From positions 1-28,571 of the forward strand of contig JAEWWW010000136.1 in assembly GCA_023396215.1 (NCBI GenBank): a stretch of 28,571 bases of DNA. The letters run 5' to 3'. The DNA comes from Bacillota bacterium. Its GTDB lineage: Bacteria > Bacillota > Clostridia > Oscillospirales > Ruminococcaceae. This document shows, one piece after another, positions 1 to 7,767 of this stretch. The stretch's first letter is position 1; each line of letters starts with the position of its first letter. Under the pieces are notes generated by a model. That model made no database searches and was not told the origin of the DNA. It saw only the letters and a program-made list of their open reading frames with translations. The position numbers were made by a program, and so were the translations under genes.

Positions 1-88
1 GCTATTTTTTATGCAGTTGGCAGACCGCATTCCTATTTTAGCAAAGGGAGTTTTTATTGTCTTCATCTTCGGCACAAGCCTTTTACCC

Positions 89-111
89 AACCACTCGCCT
101 AGCGAGTGGTT
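89..111. repeat. Perfect inverted repeat (hairpin) past uvrB
   Basis: Ten-base arms at 89-98 and 102-111 around a three-base loop form a perfect palindrome. The plus strand continues with only a short T-run, so it could be a weak terminator for a gene reading in from outside the window. No gene is visible in positions 1-165. Confidence 0.5.
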
Positions 112-120
112 TTACTATAC

Positions 121-156
121 AAAAAAGCAGCGGGATGGTGCTCCCCCACTGCTTTT
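121..156 (-). terminator. Intrinsic terminator of uvrB
   Basis: Read on the minus strand, arms at 145-152 and 127-134 pair over 8 bp with one G-U wobble. Six T residues (126-121) follow. It lies about 10 bases past the uvrB stop, so uvrB appears to end its transcript here rather than run into a uvrA. Confidence 0.8.
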
Positions 157-165
157 ACGGCAATG

Positions 166-2136
166 CTATTTACTTTCCTTGAGCTTTTTAATCTTATCCC
201 GCAGATAGGCGGCATGCTCAAACTCCAGCAGCTTGGCGGCGTTGCGCATCTCGGCGGTGAGCTTGGCGATGAGAGCCTCTTTCTCCCGGGGCGACATCCG
301 TTTGGTGCGGCTGACCGATTCCTCCACCGACTTGCCGGAGGATATCTCGAGGATGGCCCGCACCTCTTTTCTGATGGTCTGGGGGGTGATGCCGTGCTCC
401 TCGTTGTAGCGCTGCTGTATCTCGCGGCGGCGCAGCGTTTCGCTGATGGCCCGCTCCATCGAGTTGGTGACCTGATCGGCATACATGATGACCAGCCCCT
501 CCACGTTGCGGGCGGCGCGGCCGATGGTCTGTATCAGCGAGGTTTCTGAGCGGAGGAACCCCTCCTTATCCGCGTCGAGGATGGCTACCAGCGATACCTC
601 GGGGATATCCAACCCCTCGCGCAGCAGGTTGATGCCCACCAACACGTCAAACTCGCCCATGCGCAGGTCGCGGATAATCTCCATCCGCTCTATGGTGTCG
701 ATATCGTGGTGCATGTAGCGGATGCGTACTCCCATGCCCTCCATGTAGGCGGTGAGGTCCTCGGCCATCTTTTTGGTCAGGGTGGTGACCAGCACCCGTT
801 CGCCCCGCTGGGCGCGCAGGTTGATTTCAGAGAGCAGGTCGTCTATCTGGCCCTGCACCGGGCGCACCTGCACCTGCGGGTCAAGCAGGCCGGTGGGGCG
901 AATCACCTGCTCCACAAGGGCGGCGCTGTGCTCCCGTTCAAAGGGGCCGGGGGTTGCGCTGACAAATACAAGCTGGTTCAGCTTGGAGTAAAACTCGTCA
1001 AAGTTCAGGGGGCGGTTATCCAGCGCCGAGGGCAGGCGAAAGCCGTACTCAATCAGGTTCTCTTTGCGGGAGCGGTCGCCCCCGTACATCCCCCGCACCT
1101 GCGGCAGCATCACGTGGGATTCATCCACAAATAGGATAAAGTCCTCGGGGAAGTAATCCAGCAGGGTGTGGGGTACGCTGCCCGGCGCGCGGCCCGAAAG
1201 CACGCGGGAGTAGTTCTCGATGCCGCTGCAAAAGCCCACCTCGTTAAGCATCTCGATGTCATAGTTGGTGCGTTCGGCGATGCGCTGGGCCTCTATCAGC
1301 TTGTTCTGGCTGCGGAAGTACTCCACCCGCTGGTCGCATTCACGGCGGATTTCCTCGATGGCCACCTGAATTTTATCGGCCGAAACGATGTAGTGCGAAG
1401 CGGGATAGATGGAAACATGGGAGATTTGGTTTTTCAGTTCGCCGGTGACGGTGTTGATTTCGCTGATGCGCTCAACCTCGTCGCCAAAAAACTCGACGCG
1501 GATTGCGGTATCCCCCGAATAGGCGGGCAAAATCTCCACCACATCGCCCCGTACCCGGAACTTGTTGCGCACAAAGTTGATGTCGTTGCGCTCGTACTGT
1601 ATCTCCACCAGCTTGGCGATGACCTCGTCCCGCTCGCGGCGCATACCCTGCCGCAGCGAGATAACCATGTTGCGGTAGTCAATGGGGTCGCCCAGGGTGT
1701 AGATGCAGGAAACGCTGGCCACGATGATGACGTCACGGCGCTCAGAGAGGGCGGCGGTGGCCGAGTGGCGCAGCTTTTCTATCTCGTCATTGATCGAGCT
1801 GTCCTTCTCGATGTAGGTGTCGGTATGGGCGATATAGGCCTCGGGCTGGTAGTAGTCGTAGTAGGAAACAAAGTACTCCACCGCGTTTTCGGGAAAGAAC
1901 TCTTTGAACTCGCTGCAGAGCTGAGCGGCGAGGGTTTTGTTGTGGGCCAGCACGATGGTGGGGCGGTTAAGCCTCGCAATGACGTTGGCCATGGTAAAGG
2001 TTTTGCCCGAGCCGGTAACCCCCAGCAGGGTCTGTTCACGGTAGCCGGCGTTTATCCCCTCCACCAACTTGTCGATGGCCTGAGGCTGGTCGCCGGTGGG
2101 CTGAAAGCCTGAAACTAATTTAAACTGGTCGGGCAT
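166..2136 (-). CDS. uvrB: UvrABC system protein B (excinuclease helicase subunit)
   Basis: UvrB is the DNA-loading, damage-verifying helicase-like subunit of bacterial nucleotide excision repair. It receives damaged DNA from UvrA and recruits UvrC. The 656-residue product has the usual family length. Visible landmarks are Walker A (GVTGSGKTFTMAN, about residue 39), the aromatic beta-hairpin YYDYYQPEAYI that clamps DNA, the DESH helicase motif II followed by VMLPQVRGMY, the motif VI region QTIGRAARN, and a C-terminal UVR domain (FEHAAYLRDKIKKL) that contacts UvrC. I chose the ATG at 2136 over the in-frame GTG at 2145 because GAGG sits 8 bases before the ATG and overlaps the GTG. A LexA-type box upstream suggests SOS control. 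Confidence 0.97.
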   Translation of the reverse strand: MPDQFKLVSGFQPTGDQPQAIDKLVEGINAGYREQTLLGVTGSGKTFTMANVIARLNRPTIVLAHNKTLAAQLCSEFKEFFPENAVEYFVSYYDYYQPEAYIAHTDTYIEKDSSINDEIEKLRHSATAALSERRDVIIVASVSCIYTLGDPIDYRNMVISLRQGMRRERDEVIAKLVEIQYERNDINFVRNKFRVRGDVVEILPAYSGDTAIRVEFFGDEVERISEINTVTGELKNQISHVSIYPASHYIVSADKIQVAIEEIRRECDQRVEYFRSQNKLIEAQRIAERTNYDIEMLNEVGFCSGIENYSRVLSGRAPGSVPHTLLDYFPEDFILFVDESHVMLPQVRGMYGGDRSRKENLIEYGFRLPSALDNRPLNFDEFYSKLNQLVFVSATPGPFEREHSAALVEQVIRPTGLLDPQVQVRPVQGQIDDLLSEINLRAQRGERVLVTTLTKKMAEDLTAYMEGMGVRIRYMHHDIDTIERMEIIRDLRMGEFDVLVGINLLREGLDIPEVSLVAILDADKEGFLRSETSLIQTIGRAARNVEGLVIMYADQVTNSMERAISETLRRREIQQRYNEEHGITPQTIRKEVRAILEISSGKSVEESVSRTKRMSPREKEALIAKLTAEMRNAAKLLEFEHAAYLRDKIKKLKESK

Positions 2137-2171
2137 ATGAAGCACCTCGTTTTCGTATCCTGATTAGGTTT

Positions 2172-2202
2172 ATTATATCATAAGTGCGCGAACAATTGTA
2201 CG
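2172..2202 (-). promoter_or_regulatory. uvrB promoter with LexA/SOS-type operator
   Basis: A TATAAT -10 lies at 2177-2172 on the minus strand. At 2189-2202 is CGAACAATTGTACG, matching the Gram-positive SOS box (CGAAC-N4-GTTCG) at 9 of 10 defined positions. The box covers the place expected for the -35, so LexA bound here would block RNA polymerase. No good -35 hexamer is visible. LexA binding is inferred from box sequence and from uvrB being a classic SOS gene. Confidence 0.7.
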
Positions 2203-2280
2203 CATTTTTAACGGCTCGAAAAGTTTATCGCGTTTCTCCCCTGTCCAAGACCTTTCCGGAGCGGTGTGGCGGCACCCGCC

Positions 2281-2324
2281 AAAAGCAAACTGCCCGGGCG
2301 GCGGTGTAAACCGCTGCCGGGCAG
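2281..2324 (-). terminator. Terminator of the nfeD-SPFH operon
   Basis: GC-rich arms at 2317-2324 and 2290-2297 (CTGCCCGG type) with further inner pairing are followed on the minus strand by a T-rich TTTGCTTTT. It lies about 30 bases past the SPFH stop. Confidence 0.65.
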
Positions 2325-2353
2325 GCTTTCTATGTTGTGTTTATGACGGCTGC

Positions 2354-3295
2354 TTATTTGTCGCCGGAAACAATCTCTTTCACGGTGGCTGCAACCCCCG
2401 CCAGCGACTGGATGTTGCTGGGGATAATCAGCTTGGTAGCCTTGCCGTCGGCGGCCTTGGTGAAGGCTTCGTAGGATTTCAGCGTCAGCACCCGGTCGGA
2501 GGGGGCGGCTTCGTTGAGCAGCTTGAGGGAGTCTGCCAGAGCCCTTTGCACCATCATGATGGCCTCGGCCTCACCCTGTGCCTCACGAATCTTCTGCTCT
2601 CTGACAGCGTCAGCACGCAGAATGGCGGATTCCTTCTCACCTTCGGCTTTCAGAATGGCGGATTCCTTTTCGCCCTCTGAAACCAGAATAGCGCTGCGTT
2701 TTTCACCCTCGGCGCGCAAAATCGACTCACGGCGCTCACGCTCGGCCTTCATCTGTTTTTCCATGGCGTCCTGAATCTCTCTGGGCGGGATGATGTTTTT
2801 CAGCTCAACCCGGTTTACCTTGATGCCCCACTTGTCGGTGGCAAGGTCAAGAGCGGTGGTAATCTGGGTGTTGATGGTGTCGCGGGAGGTCAGGGTATTG
2901 TCAAGCTCCATATCGCCGATGATGTTACGCAGGGTAGTGGCGGTCAGGCTCTCAATGGCGAGAATGGGGCGCTCTACGCCGTAGGTATAAAGCTTGGGGT
3001 CGGTAATCTGATAGAAAACAACCGTGTCAATCTGAATGGTGACGTTGTCCTTGGTAATCACCGGCTGAGGGGGAAAATCCAGTATCTGCTCTTTAAGCGA
3101 AAGCCGGCGGGCCACGCGGTCAATAAAGGGAATCTTAAGGTGCAAGCCGGTCTGCCAGGTGGCCTGGTAGGTGCCAAGGCGCTCAATGACCATTACGAAG
3201 GACTGCGGTACCACCTTAATGTTGGCGATAACCAGCAGCAGCAAAAAGAAAACCAGCAACAGCACGGTCAGCATCGGGGCAATCAATTCAAACAT
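2354..3295 (-). CDS. SPFH/band 7 membrane scaffold protein (QmcA/YbbK-like)
   Basis: This is a stomatin/prohibitin/flotillin-superfamily protein that forms membrane-attached oligomers and is commonly paired with NfeD. The 313-residue product starts with one hydrophobic membrane segment (about residues 8-24). An SPFH domain follows (about 27-185, with FVMVIERLGTYQ and the NIIPPREIQDAMEKQM junction), then a charged coiled coil. Residues 194-227 carry three near-identical 11-residue units (RAEGEKRSAIL, VSEGEKESAIL, KAEGEKESAIL). GGAGG sits 7 bases before the ATG. nfeD lies 46 bases upstream on the same strand. Substrate or client is unknown; a role in membrane microdomains or membrane-protein quality control is inferred from relatives. 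Confidence 0.92.
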   Translation of the reverse strand: MFELIAPMLTVLLLVFFLLLLVIANIKVVPQSFVMVIERLGTYQATWQTGLHLKIPFIDRVARRLSLKEQILDFPPQPVITKDNVTIQIDTVVFYQITDPKLYTYGVERPILAIESLTATTLRNIIGDMELDNTLTSRDTINTQITTALDLATDKWGIKVNRVELKNIIPPREIQDAMEKQMKAERERRESILRAEGEKRSAILVSEGEKESAILKAEGEKESAILRADAVREQKIREAQGEAEAIMMVQRALADSLKLLNEAAPSDRVLTLKSYEAFTKAADGKATKLIIPSNIQSLAGVAATVKEIVSGDK

Positions 3296-3341
3296 GTTAA
3301 ACCCTCCATTTTATAAAATATTATATTTACACAATCTCTGT

Positions 3342-3797
3342 TTATACAATCTTTTCGACGATAACCTTTGCGCCTTCAATCGATTTGACCAGCACGCGCT
3401 CGTCTTTTTCAATGATGGTATCGTCATCAGAGCGGGCGGCCCAGCTCAGCCCGGCAAGCATCACCCTGCCCTGCCCCTCTAAATTTTTGATGGCTTCGGT
3501 TACCACCCCGATGCGCCCTACCATGCTGTCTGCATTGGTAGCCACCGGTTTTACCTTCAGCACTTTTTTTACAAAGTTTCTGGTAAGGGCCAAAGCCAGC
3601 GTAGAAACCAGAACAAAGACGACAATCTGCACCATCAGCGACAGCCTTAAAGCGGCCGGAATAATGGCGGCGACTGCCCCCAGCGCAAACCAAATGGCCA
3701 CAAACTGGGCTGTGCCAGCCTCGGTCAGCGCCAGCATGACGGCTACAATCAACCAAAACAGCGGCATCCACTGAAGCATCAGTTCAAGCTCTGTCAT
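3342..3797 (-). CDS. NfeD-family membrane protein
   Basis: Short NfeD homologues act as membrane partners of SPFH proteins. The 151-residue product has two to three hydrophobic segments in its first about 75 residues (WMPLFWLIVAVMLALTEAG, and segments rich in A, I and V around 27-70). A C-terminal soluble OB-fold (NfeD1b type) follows, roughly 85-151, beginning SMVGRIGVVTEAI and containing GLSWAARSDDDTIIEKDERV. I chose the ATG at 3797 rather than the GTG at 3806 because AAGGGGTGG sits directly before it. It lies 46 bases upstream of the SPFH gene and 32 bases downstream of padR, so the three are probably co-transcribed. Confidence 0.9.
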   Translation of the reverse strand: MTELELMLQWMPLFWLIVAVMLALTEAGTAQFVAIWFALGAVAAIIPAALRLSLMVQIVVFVLVSTLALALTRNFVKKVLKVKPVATNADSMVGRIGVVTEAIKNLEGQGRVMLAGLSWAARSDDDTIIEKDERVLVKSIEGAKVIVEKIV

Positions 3798-3829
3798 AAC
3801 TACCACCCCTTATCATAATCATAATAAAT

Positions 3830-4189
3830 CTATTTTGTTGCGGCGGCATAGCCGGGTTCCTCCGCTCTGGCCAGCACCGATTTGGCCAAAAGGCCAAGGC
3901 TGGCGATGCGCTGCAGCTCGGCTTTCAAAACCGCCCTGCCGGTGGAGGTAATGCAGTACACCTTGCGGCGGTCTACCTCTCTCACCACGCGAATCAGGTC
4001 GTCGTTTTCCATCTTATACAAGATGGTGTATACGGTGCTGGCGCTCAGGTTGACGCGGCCTCTGGTGGCCTCCTGCACATGCTGCATAATGCCGTAACCA
4101 TGCCGTGCATCCAGCAGGCTGGAAAGCACCAAAAACCCCGGCTCGCTCATGGGAACATAATTTTTTATCAGTTTTTCTGTATCTGCCAA
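3830..4189 (-). CDS. PadR-family transcriptional regulator
   Basis: A winged-helix DNA-binding repressor of the PadR family. The 119 residues include FLVLSSLLDARHGYGIMQHV, then the recognition-helix region LSASTVYTILYKMENDDLI and the wing VDRRKVYCITSTGRAVL, all typical of PadR. The start used is a TTG at 4189 preceded by a G-rich Shine-Dalgarno-like run; the next in-frame ATG (4150) has no ribosome binding site. It is the first gene of a likely padR-nfeD-SPFH operon, and its promoter carries a palindrome, so autoregulation together with control of the membrane pair is plausible. The inducing signal is unknown. Confidence 0.88.
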   Translation of the reverse strand: MADTEKLIKNYVPMSEPGFLVLSSLLDARHGYGIMQHVQEATRGRVNLSASTVYTILYKMENDDLIRVVREVDRRKVYCITSTGRAVLKAELQRIASLGLLAKSVLARAEEPGYAAATK

Positions 4190-4254
4190 TTGGCTCGCCC
4201 CCCATCCTGTAACAGTGTAATTCGGGCTCGTTTCGCCGTTGTTCCTTTGTTATT

Positions 4255-4284
4255 AATATATCATGCTTCGATATAGTGTGTCAA
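4255..4284 (-). promoter_or_regulatory. padR operon promoter with internal palindrome
   Basis: On the minus strand TTGACA (4284-4279) and TATATT (4260-4255) are 18 bases apart, a strong sigma-A match. Between and over them is the dyad TATATC-N7-GATATA (4257-4262 and 4270-4275). An AT-rich palindrome in the spacer of a padR promoter is the expected place for an autoregulatory PadR operator. The binding itself is inferred. Confidence 0.75.
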
Positions 4285-4376
4285 TCCGAAACTTGTTATT
4301 ATGGGCAGGAATATCTGCCATTATTCATAAAAAATCACAAAAATAAAAGAAAATTATTCTAACGGCGCGGGGCGGC

Positions 4377-4414
4377 AAAAAAAGCGGCAAAGACAATTTG
4401 TCTTTGCCGCTTTT
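4377..4414. terminator. Terminator of groESL (symmetric)
   Basis: Perfect 12-bp arms at 4384-4395 and 4399-4410 (GCGGCAAAGACA type) are flanked by A-runs on one side and T-runs on the other. On the minus strand seven T residues follow the stem, 40 bases past the groEL stop. It could also work in the plus direction. Confidence 0.9.
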
Positions 4415-4453
4415 ATCGGTTATATGGGTCAGGCGGGCGTTGCTATGGGCCGA

Positions 4454-6094
4454 TTAATACATGCCGCCCATTGCCGCCTGCTGTGCCGCCATGGCGGCGG
4501 CAGCGTTGTTGTTCTCCTCGGGCTTGTCGGCCACCAGAGACTCGGTGGTCAGCACCATTGCAGCCACAGAGGCTGCGTTCTGCAGGGCAGAGCGGGAAAC
4601 CTTGGTGGGGTCAACAATACCGGCGGGGATCATATCGCAGTAAACCTCTTTGTAGGCGTCGTAGCCGTAGCCAACCTTCTTGGAGCGTTTTACCTTGTCG
4701 ATGATGACCGAGCCTTCAACACCGGCGTTGATGGCAATCTGCTGGAGGGGGGCTTCCAGCGCTTTGAGAACAATCTTAGCGCCGGTCTTTTCGTCGCCTT
4801 CGCAGGAGGAGAGCATCTTTTCTACCGCAGGGATGGCGTTGATAAAGGCGATGCCGCCGCCGGCAACGATGCCTTCCTCAACAGCGGCCTTGGTAGCCGA
4901 AAGGGCGTCCTCGATGCGCAGCTTCTTTTCCTTCATCTCAACTTCGGTGGCTGCGCCAACCTTGATGACAGCAACGCCGCCCGAAAGCTTGGCAAGGCGC
5001 TCCTGCAGCTTCTCGGTGTCAAACTCAGAGGTGGTAACCTCAATCTGAGCCTTAATCTGGGCAATTCTGGCCTTGATGGCCTCGGCGTCGCCGGCGCCGT
5101 CTACGATGATGGTGTTTTCCTTGGAAATCTTCACCTGACGGGCGCGGCCCAGCAGGTCAAGGGAGGCTTCCTTCAGCTCGTAGCCCAGCTCTTCGCTGAT
5201 AACCTGGCCGCCGGTAAGGACAGCGATATCCTGCAGCATCTCTTTGCGGCGGTCGCCAAAGCCAGGGGCTTTTACCGCAACGCAGGTGAAGGTGCCGCGC
5301 AGCTTGTTGACAATCAGGGTGGAAAGGGCCTCGCCCTCAACATCCTCGGCGATTATAACCAGCTTTTTGCCCGACTGTACAATCTGCTCCAGCAGGGGCA
5401 GTATCTCCTGAATGGAGGAAATCTTCTTATCGGTAATCAGGATATAAGCGTCGTCGATAATCGACTCCATCTTTTCGGTATCGGTAACCATGTAGGGGGT
5501 GATATAGCCGCGGTCAAACTGCATGCCCTCTACAACCTCGCTGTAGGTTTCGGCAGTTTTGGATTCCTCAACGGTGATAACGCCGTCCGAGGTCACCTTA
5601 TCCATCGCATTGGCAATCAGCTTGCCGATGGCTTCATCCCCAGCGGAAACGGTGGCGACACGGGCGATATCGTCGGAGCCGGTCACCTTTTTGCTGTTTG
5701 CGATGATGGCTTCAACAGCAGCGTCAACGGCCTTGCTGATGCCCTTTTTCAGCACCATGGGGTTGGCGCCCGCGGCTACGTTCTTCATGCCCTCGCGTAC
5801 CAGCGCCTGTGCCAGCAGGGTGGCGGTGGTGGTGCCGTCGCCGGCGGCGTCGTTGGTTTTGGTGGCAACCTCTTTCACCAGCTGTGCACCCATGTTCTCA
5901 AAGGGGTCGGCCAGCTCGATATCCTTGGCGATGGTCACGCCGTCGTTGGTGATGAGGGGGGAGCCGAATTTCTTGTCCAGCACCACATTGCGGCCCTTGG
6001 GCCCAAGGGTTATTTTAACGGTGTCGGCCAACTGGTCGATACCCGCCTGAAGCGCTTTTCTGGCTTCTTCACCGTATGCAATCATTTTTGCCAT
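4454..6094 (-). CDS. groEL: Chaperonin GroEL (Hsp60, 60 kDa subunit)
   Basis: GroEL forms the double-ring ATP-dependent folding chamber that works with GroES in the cytoplasm. The 546 residues match the usual length. Landmarks are the N-terminal MAKMIAYGEEARKALQAGID, the ATP-binding GPKGRNVVLDKKFG and NDGVTIAKDIEL, the catalytic stretch AGDGTTTATLLAQ, and the chaperonin signature near residue 405 (AAVEEGIVAGGG). The C-terminus ends in a short Met/Gly tail (MGGMY). AGGAGG sits 9 bases before the ATG. It lies 34 bases downstream of groES in a two-gene operon under the CIRCE element upstream of groES. Confidence 0.99.
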   Translation of the reverse strand: MAKMIAYGEEARKALQAGIDQLADTVKITLGPKGRNVVLDKKFGSPLITNDGVTIAKDIELADPFENMGAQLVKEVATKTNDAAGDGTTTATLLAQALVREGMKNVAAGANPMVLKKGISKAVDAAVEAIIANSKKVTGSDDIARVATVSAGDEAIGKLIANAMDKVTSDGVITVEESKTAETYSEVVEGMQFDRGYITPYMVTDTEKMESIIDDAYILITDKKISSIQEILPLLEQIVQSGKKLVIIAEDVEGEALSTLIVNKLRGTFTCVAVKAPGFGDRRKEMLQDIAVLTGGQVISEELGYELKEASLDLLGRARQVKISKENTIIVDGAGDAEAIKARIAQIKAQIEVTTSEFDTEKLQERLAKLSGGVAVIKVGAATEVEMKEKKLRIEDALSATKAAVEEGIVAGGGIAFINAIPAVEKMLSSCEGDEKTGAKIVLKALEAPLQQIAINAGVEGSVIIDKVKRSKKVGYGYDAYKEVYCDMIPAGIVDPTKVSRSALQNAASVAAMVLTTESLVADKPEENNNAAAAMAAQQAAMGGMY

Positions 6095-6128
6095 ATACTG
6101 TTACCTCCTGCTTATCTTTAATTTCAGA

Positions 6129-6413
6129 TTATTCGACAACGGCCAGAATGTCGGACTGGCTCAGAATGGTGTACTCCTGATCGTCCAGCTTCACGTTGGT
6201 GCCTGCATACTTGCTGATGAGAACCTTCTCACCCACCTTGACATGCATGCTCACCTCTTTGCCGTCAACAAGGCCGCCCGGCCCAACAGCAACGATTTCG
6301 GCAACAGTGGGCTTCTCTTTGGCAGAGCCGGTGAGGATAATCCCACTTTTGGTGGTTTCCTCGGTTTCTACCATCTTGATAACAACCCTGTCTGCAAGTG
6401 GCTTAATGGTCAT
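6129..6413 (-). CDS. groES: Co-chaperonin GroES (Hsp10)
   Basis: GroES is the heptameric lid of the GroEL chamber. The 94 residues begin with MTIKPLADRVVIKMVETEE and carry the mobile loop region TKSGIILTGSAKEKP that docks on GroEL, then EIVAVGPGG and the C-terminal EYTILSQSDILAVVE. GGAGG sits 7 bases before the ATG. It is the first gene of the groESL operon, with a promoter and CIRCE just upstream. Confidence 0.98.
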   Translation of the reverse strand: MTIKPLADRVVIKMVETEETTKSGIILTGSAKEKPTVAEIVAVGPGGLVDGKEVSMHVKVGEKVLISKYAGTNVKLDDQEYTILSQSDILAVVE

Positions 6414-6452
6414 TGCGATTCCTCCATTATAATAATATTATATTTTATAAAC

Positions 6453-6479
6453 TTAGCACTCTGTTATCATGAGTGCTAA
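6453..6479. promoter_or_regulatory. CIRCE element (HrcA operator)
   Basis: TTAGCACTC at 6453-6461, nine bases, and GAGTGCTAA at 6471-6479 form the exact CIRCE inverted repeat bound by the heat-shock repressor HrcA. It lies between the groESL promoter and groES, so HrcA would block the start of transcription until heat or unfolded-protein stress. hrcA itself is not in the window. Confidence 0.97.
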
Positions 6480-6483
6480 TACT

Positions 6484-6512
6484 ATTCTAATCATTAATAA
6501 AAAAAAATCAAG
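6484..6512 (-). promoter_or_regulatory. Sigma-A promoter of groESL
   Basis: On the minus strand TTGATT (6512-6507) and TAGAAT (6489-6484) are 17 bases apart. They sit immediately upstream of CIRCE, giving the standard promoter-operator layout. Confidence 0.75.
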
Positions 6513-6519
6513 GGGTTTT

Positions 6520-6750
6520 TCTCATATTTTTCCCCCTCTCGCGTTTTTTTACAATTTGTTAACAGGAAAATACCCAGTCCGCCGCCCCCCGGCTCCCCTT
6601 TTGAAAGGCAGAAACCCAAGGGCAACTCAGGTTCCGCATGCCTCGGTGCACTGTCTGAGGATGAAAAAACGATATTCTGCTATTTTGATAAGTTGTTGAT
6701 AATAGAATATTAAAATTAATAAGGATTTTCATTGTTTTTTGATATTAGTA
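6520..6750. other. Intergenic spacer between divergent groESL and DUF1508 gene
   Basis: I see no gene here. It contains C- and A-rich low-complexity DNA. At about 6670-6712 is an imperfect AT-rich inverted repeat (ATATTCT arm matched by AGAATAT) that could be an operator or a weak hairpin. Confidence 0.4.
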
Positions 6751-6751
6751 C

Positions 6752-6781
6752 TTGTATTTTATGGTTGAGAGATGCTATTAT
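6752..6781 (+). promoter_or_regulatory. Promoter of the DUF1508 gene
   Basis: TTGTAT (6752-6757) and TATTAT (6776-6781) are 18 bases apart, with TG one base before the -10 (extended -10). A second overlapping -10, TATAAT, lies at 6779-6784. The promoter ends about 30 bases before the start codon. Confidence 0.6.
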
Positions 6782-6813
6782 AATGGTGAAAATTGCGAAA
6801 GGAGTTGTATCAA

Positions 6814-7188
6814 ATGGGAAAATTCGTAATTCGTGAGGTTAGCAGCGGCATAAAGTTTGACCTGAAGGCTTCCAATGGGGAGGTTATCGCCACTTCGGAG
6901 GTTTACAGCAGCGAGACCTCCTGCAAAAGCGGCATTGAAAGCGTGCGCAAAAACGCACCCATTGCCAATCTGGAGGACCAGACGACCGAGGGCTTTGCAA
7001 CCGCCACCAACCCCAAGTTTGAAGCTTATCTGGATAAGAAGGGCGAGTACCGCTTCCGTCTGAAGGCCCGCAACGGCGAGATTATCGCCACCTCGGAGGG
7101 CTACAAATCCAAGGCCAGTTGCCTCAACGGCATCGAGAGCGTGCGCAAAAATGCACCCGACTCCCCTGTGGTGAAGGAAGAGAAATAA
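6814..7188 (+). CDS. Tandem DUF1508 (YegP-like) small protein
   Basis: The 124 residues are two copies of the DUF1508/YegP fold. Repeat 1 (about 2-47) contains KFDLKASNGEVIATSEVYSS and ends GIESVRKNAP. Repeat 2 (about 66-114) contains FRLKARNGEIIATSEGYKS and again ends GIESVRKNAP. This two-repeat form is the common one. The biochemical role of the family is not established. GGAG sits 9 bases before the ATG at 6814; an upstream in-frame TTG (6793) would overlap the ribosome binding site and is rejected. The gene has its own promoter and a strong terminator, so it is monocistronic. A short linker with TNPKFEAYLDKKGEY separates the repeats. Confidence 0.9.
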   Translation: MGKFVIREVSSGIKFDLKASNGEVIATSEVYSSETSCKSGIESVRKNAPIANLEDQTTEGFATATNPKFEAYLDKKGEYRFRLKARNGEIIATSEGYKSKASCLNGIESVRKNAPDSPVVKEEK

Positions 7189-7280
7189 CCGTCACCGATA
7201 TGGGTAACCATGAGTCAGCTCACATGGAAGTTACCTCAAGAAAAAATGCCTTCTGAAAGGGCGGCTACATAGGATAACAG

Positions 7281-7323
7281 GCACCGGTGCCGCCTTTTAC
7301 AGGTGGTACCGGTGCTTGTTTTT
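7281..7323 (+). terminator. Terminator of the DUF1508 gene
   Basis: A 15-bp stem (arms 7281-7295 and 7301-7315, two G-U wobbles) with a five-base loop is followed by TTGTTTTT. It lies about 90 bases past the stop. Confidence 0.9.
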
Positions 7324-7745
7324 ATAGAAAGTACGGCCGCATATCGGTAAACCCTTCGGTTGGAAGGCGTAAGCTCTATGCCCTCTTCTGGATGCGGTTT
7401 CAAAGGTTTTTCCCGTTTCAGCGTCGACAGGGCTAATGAAATTATGCTATCGTGATAAGGAAGTATGCATGAAATAAAAAAAGCGCACAATGAAGTTTGC
7501 CGGCCCCTGTGGGGAGAATGTGCCAGAAAAAAGCAGGCGGCGAAAATTGCGCAAGGCGAGGCGGCAAACGCAGCAAATAAGGGAACATATTTGATATATG
7601 TGACCCCAACTTGCAAGTGCTGCCAACCAAGCAGTAAAATGCCCTTAAAACCATTTTACCTTTGCGCGACTTTTTCGGCAGCCTGGGACCCGATATTTTT
7701 TGCAGGCAAAAGTCGAGCATTGCCAAAGCGGCTTTGATATGATGT
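7324..7745. other. Non-coding stretch, possible dispersed repeat
   Basis: No convincing gene is seen. Short open frames exist on both strands, but none has a ribosome binding site or a recognisable domain. The 7465-7725 part looks like an unfamiliar non-coding block rich in A- and T-runs. I suspect a genome-dispersed intergenic sequence, which cannot be tested from one copy. Confidence 0.3.
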
Positions 7746-7767
7746 AAACACGAAGGGAGGGAAGGCT

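Noticed and set aside
4424..6121. 565-codon plus-strand open frame opposite groEL
   Set aside because: Shadow of groEL; the product is a Gly/Leu/His-rich string without any recognisable domain, and groEL itself is unambiguous.
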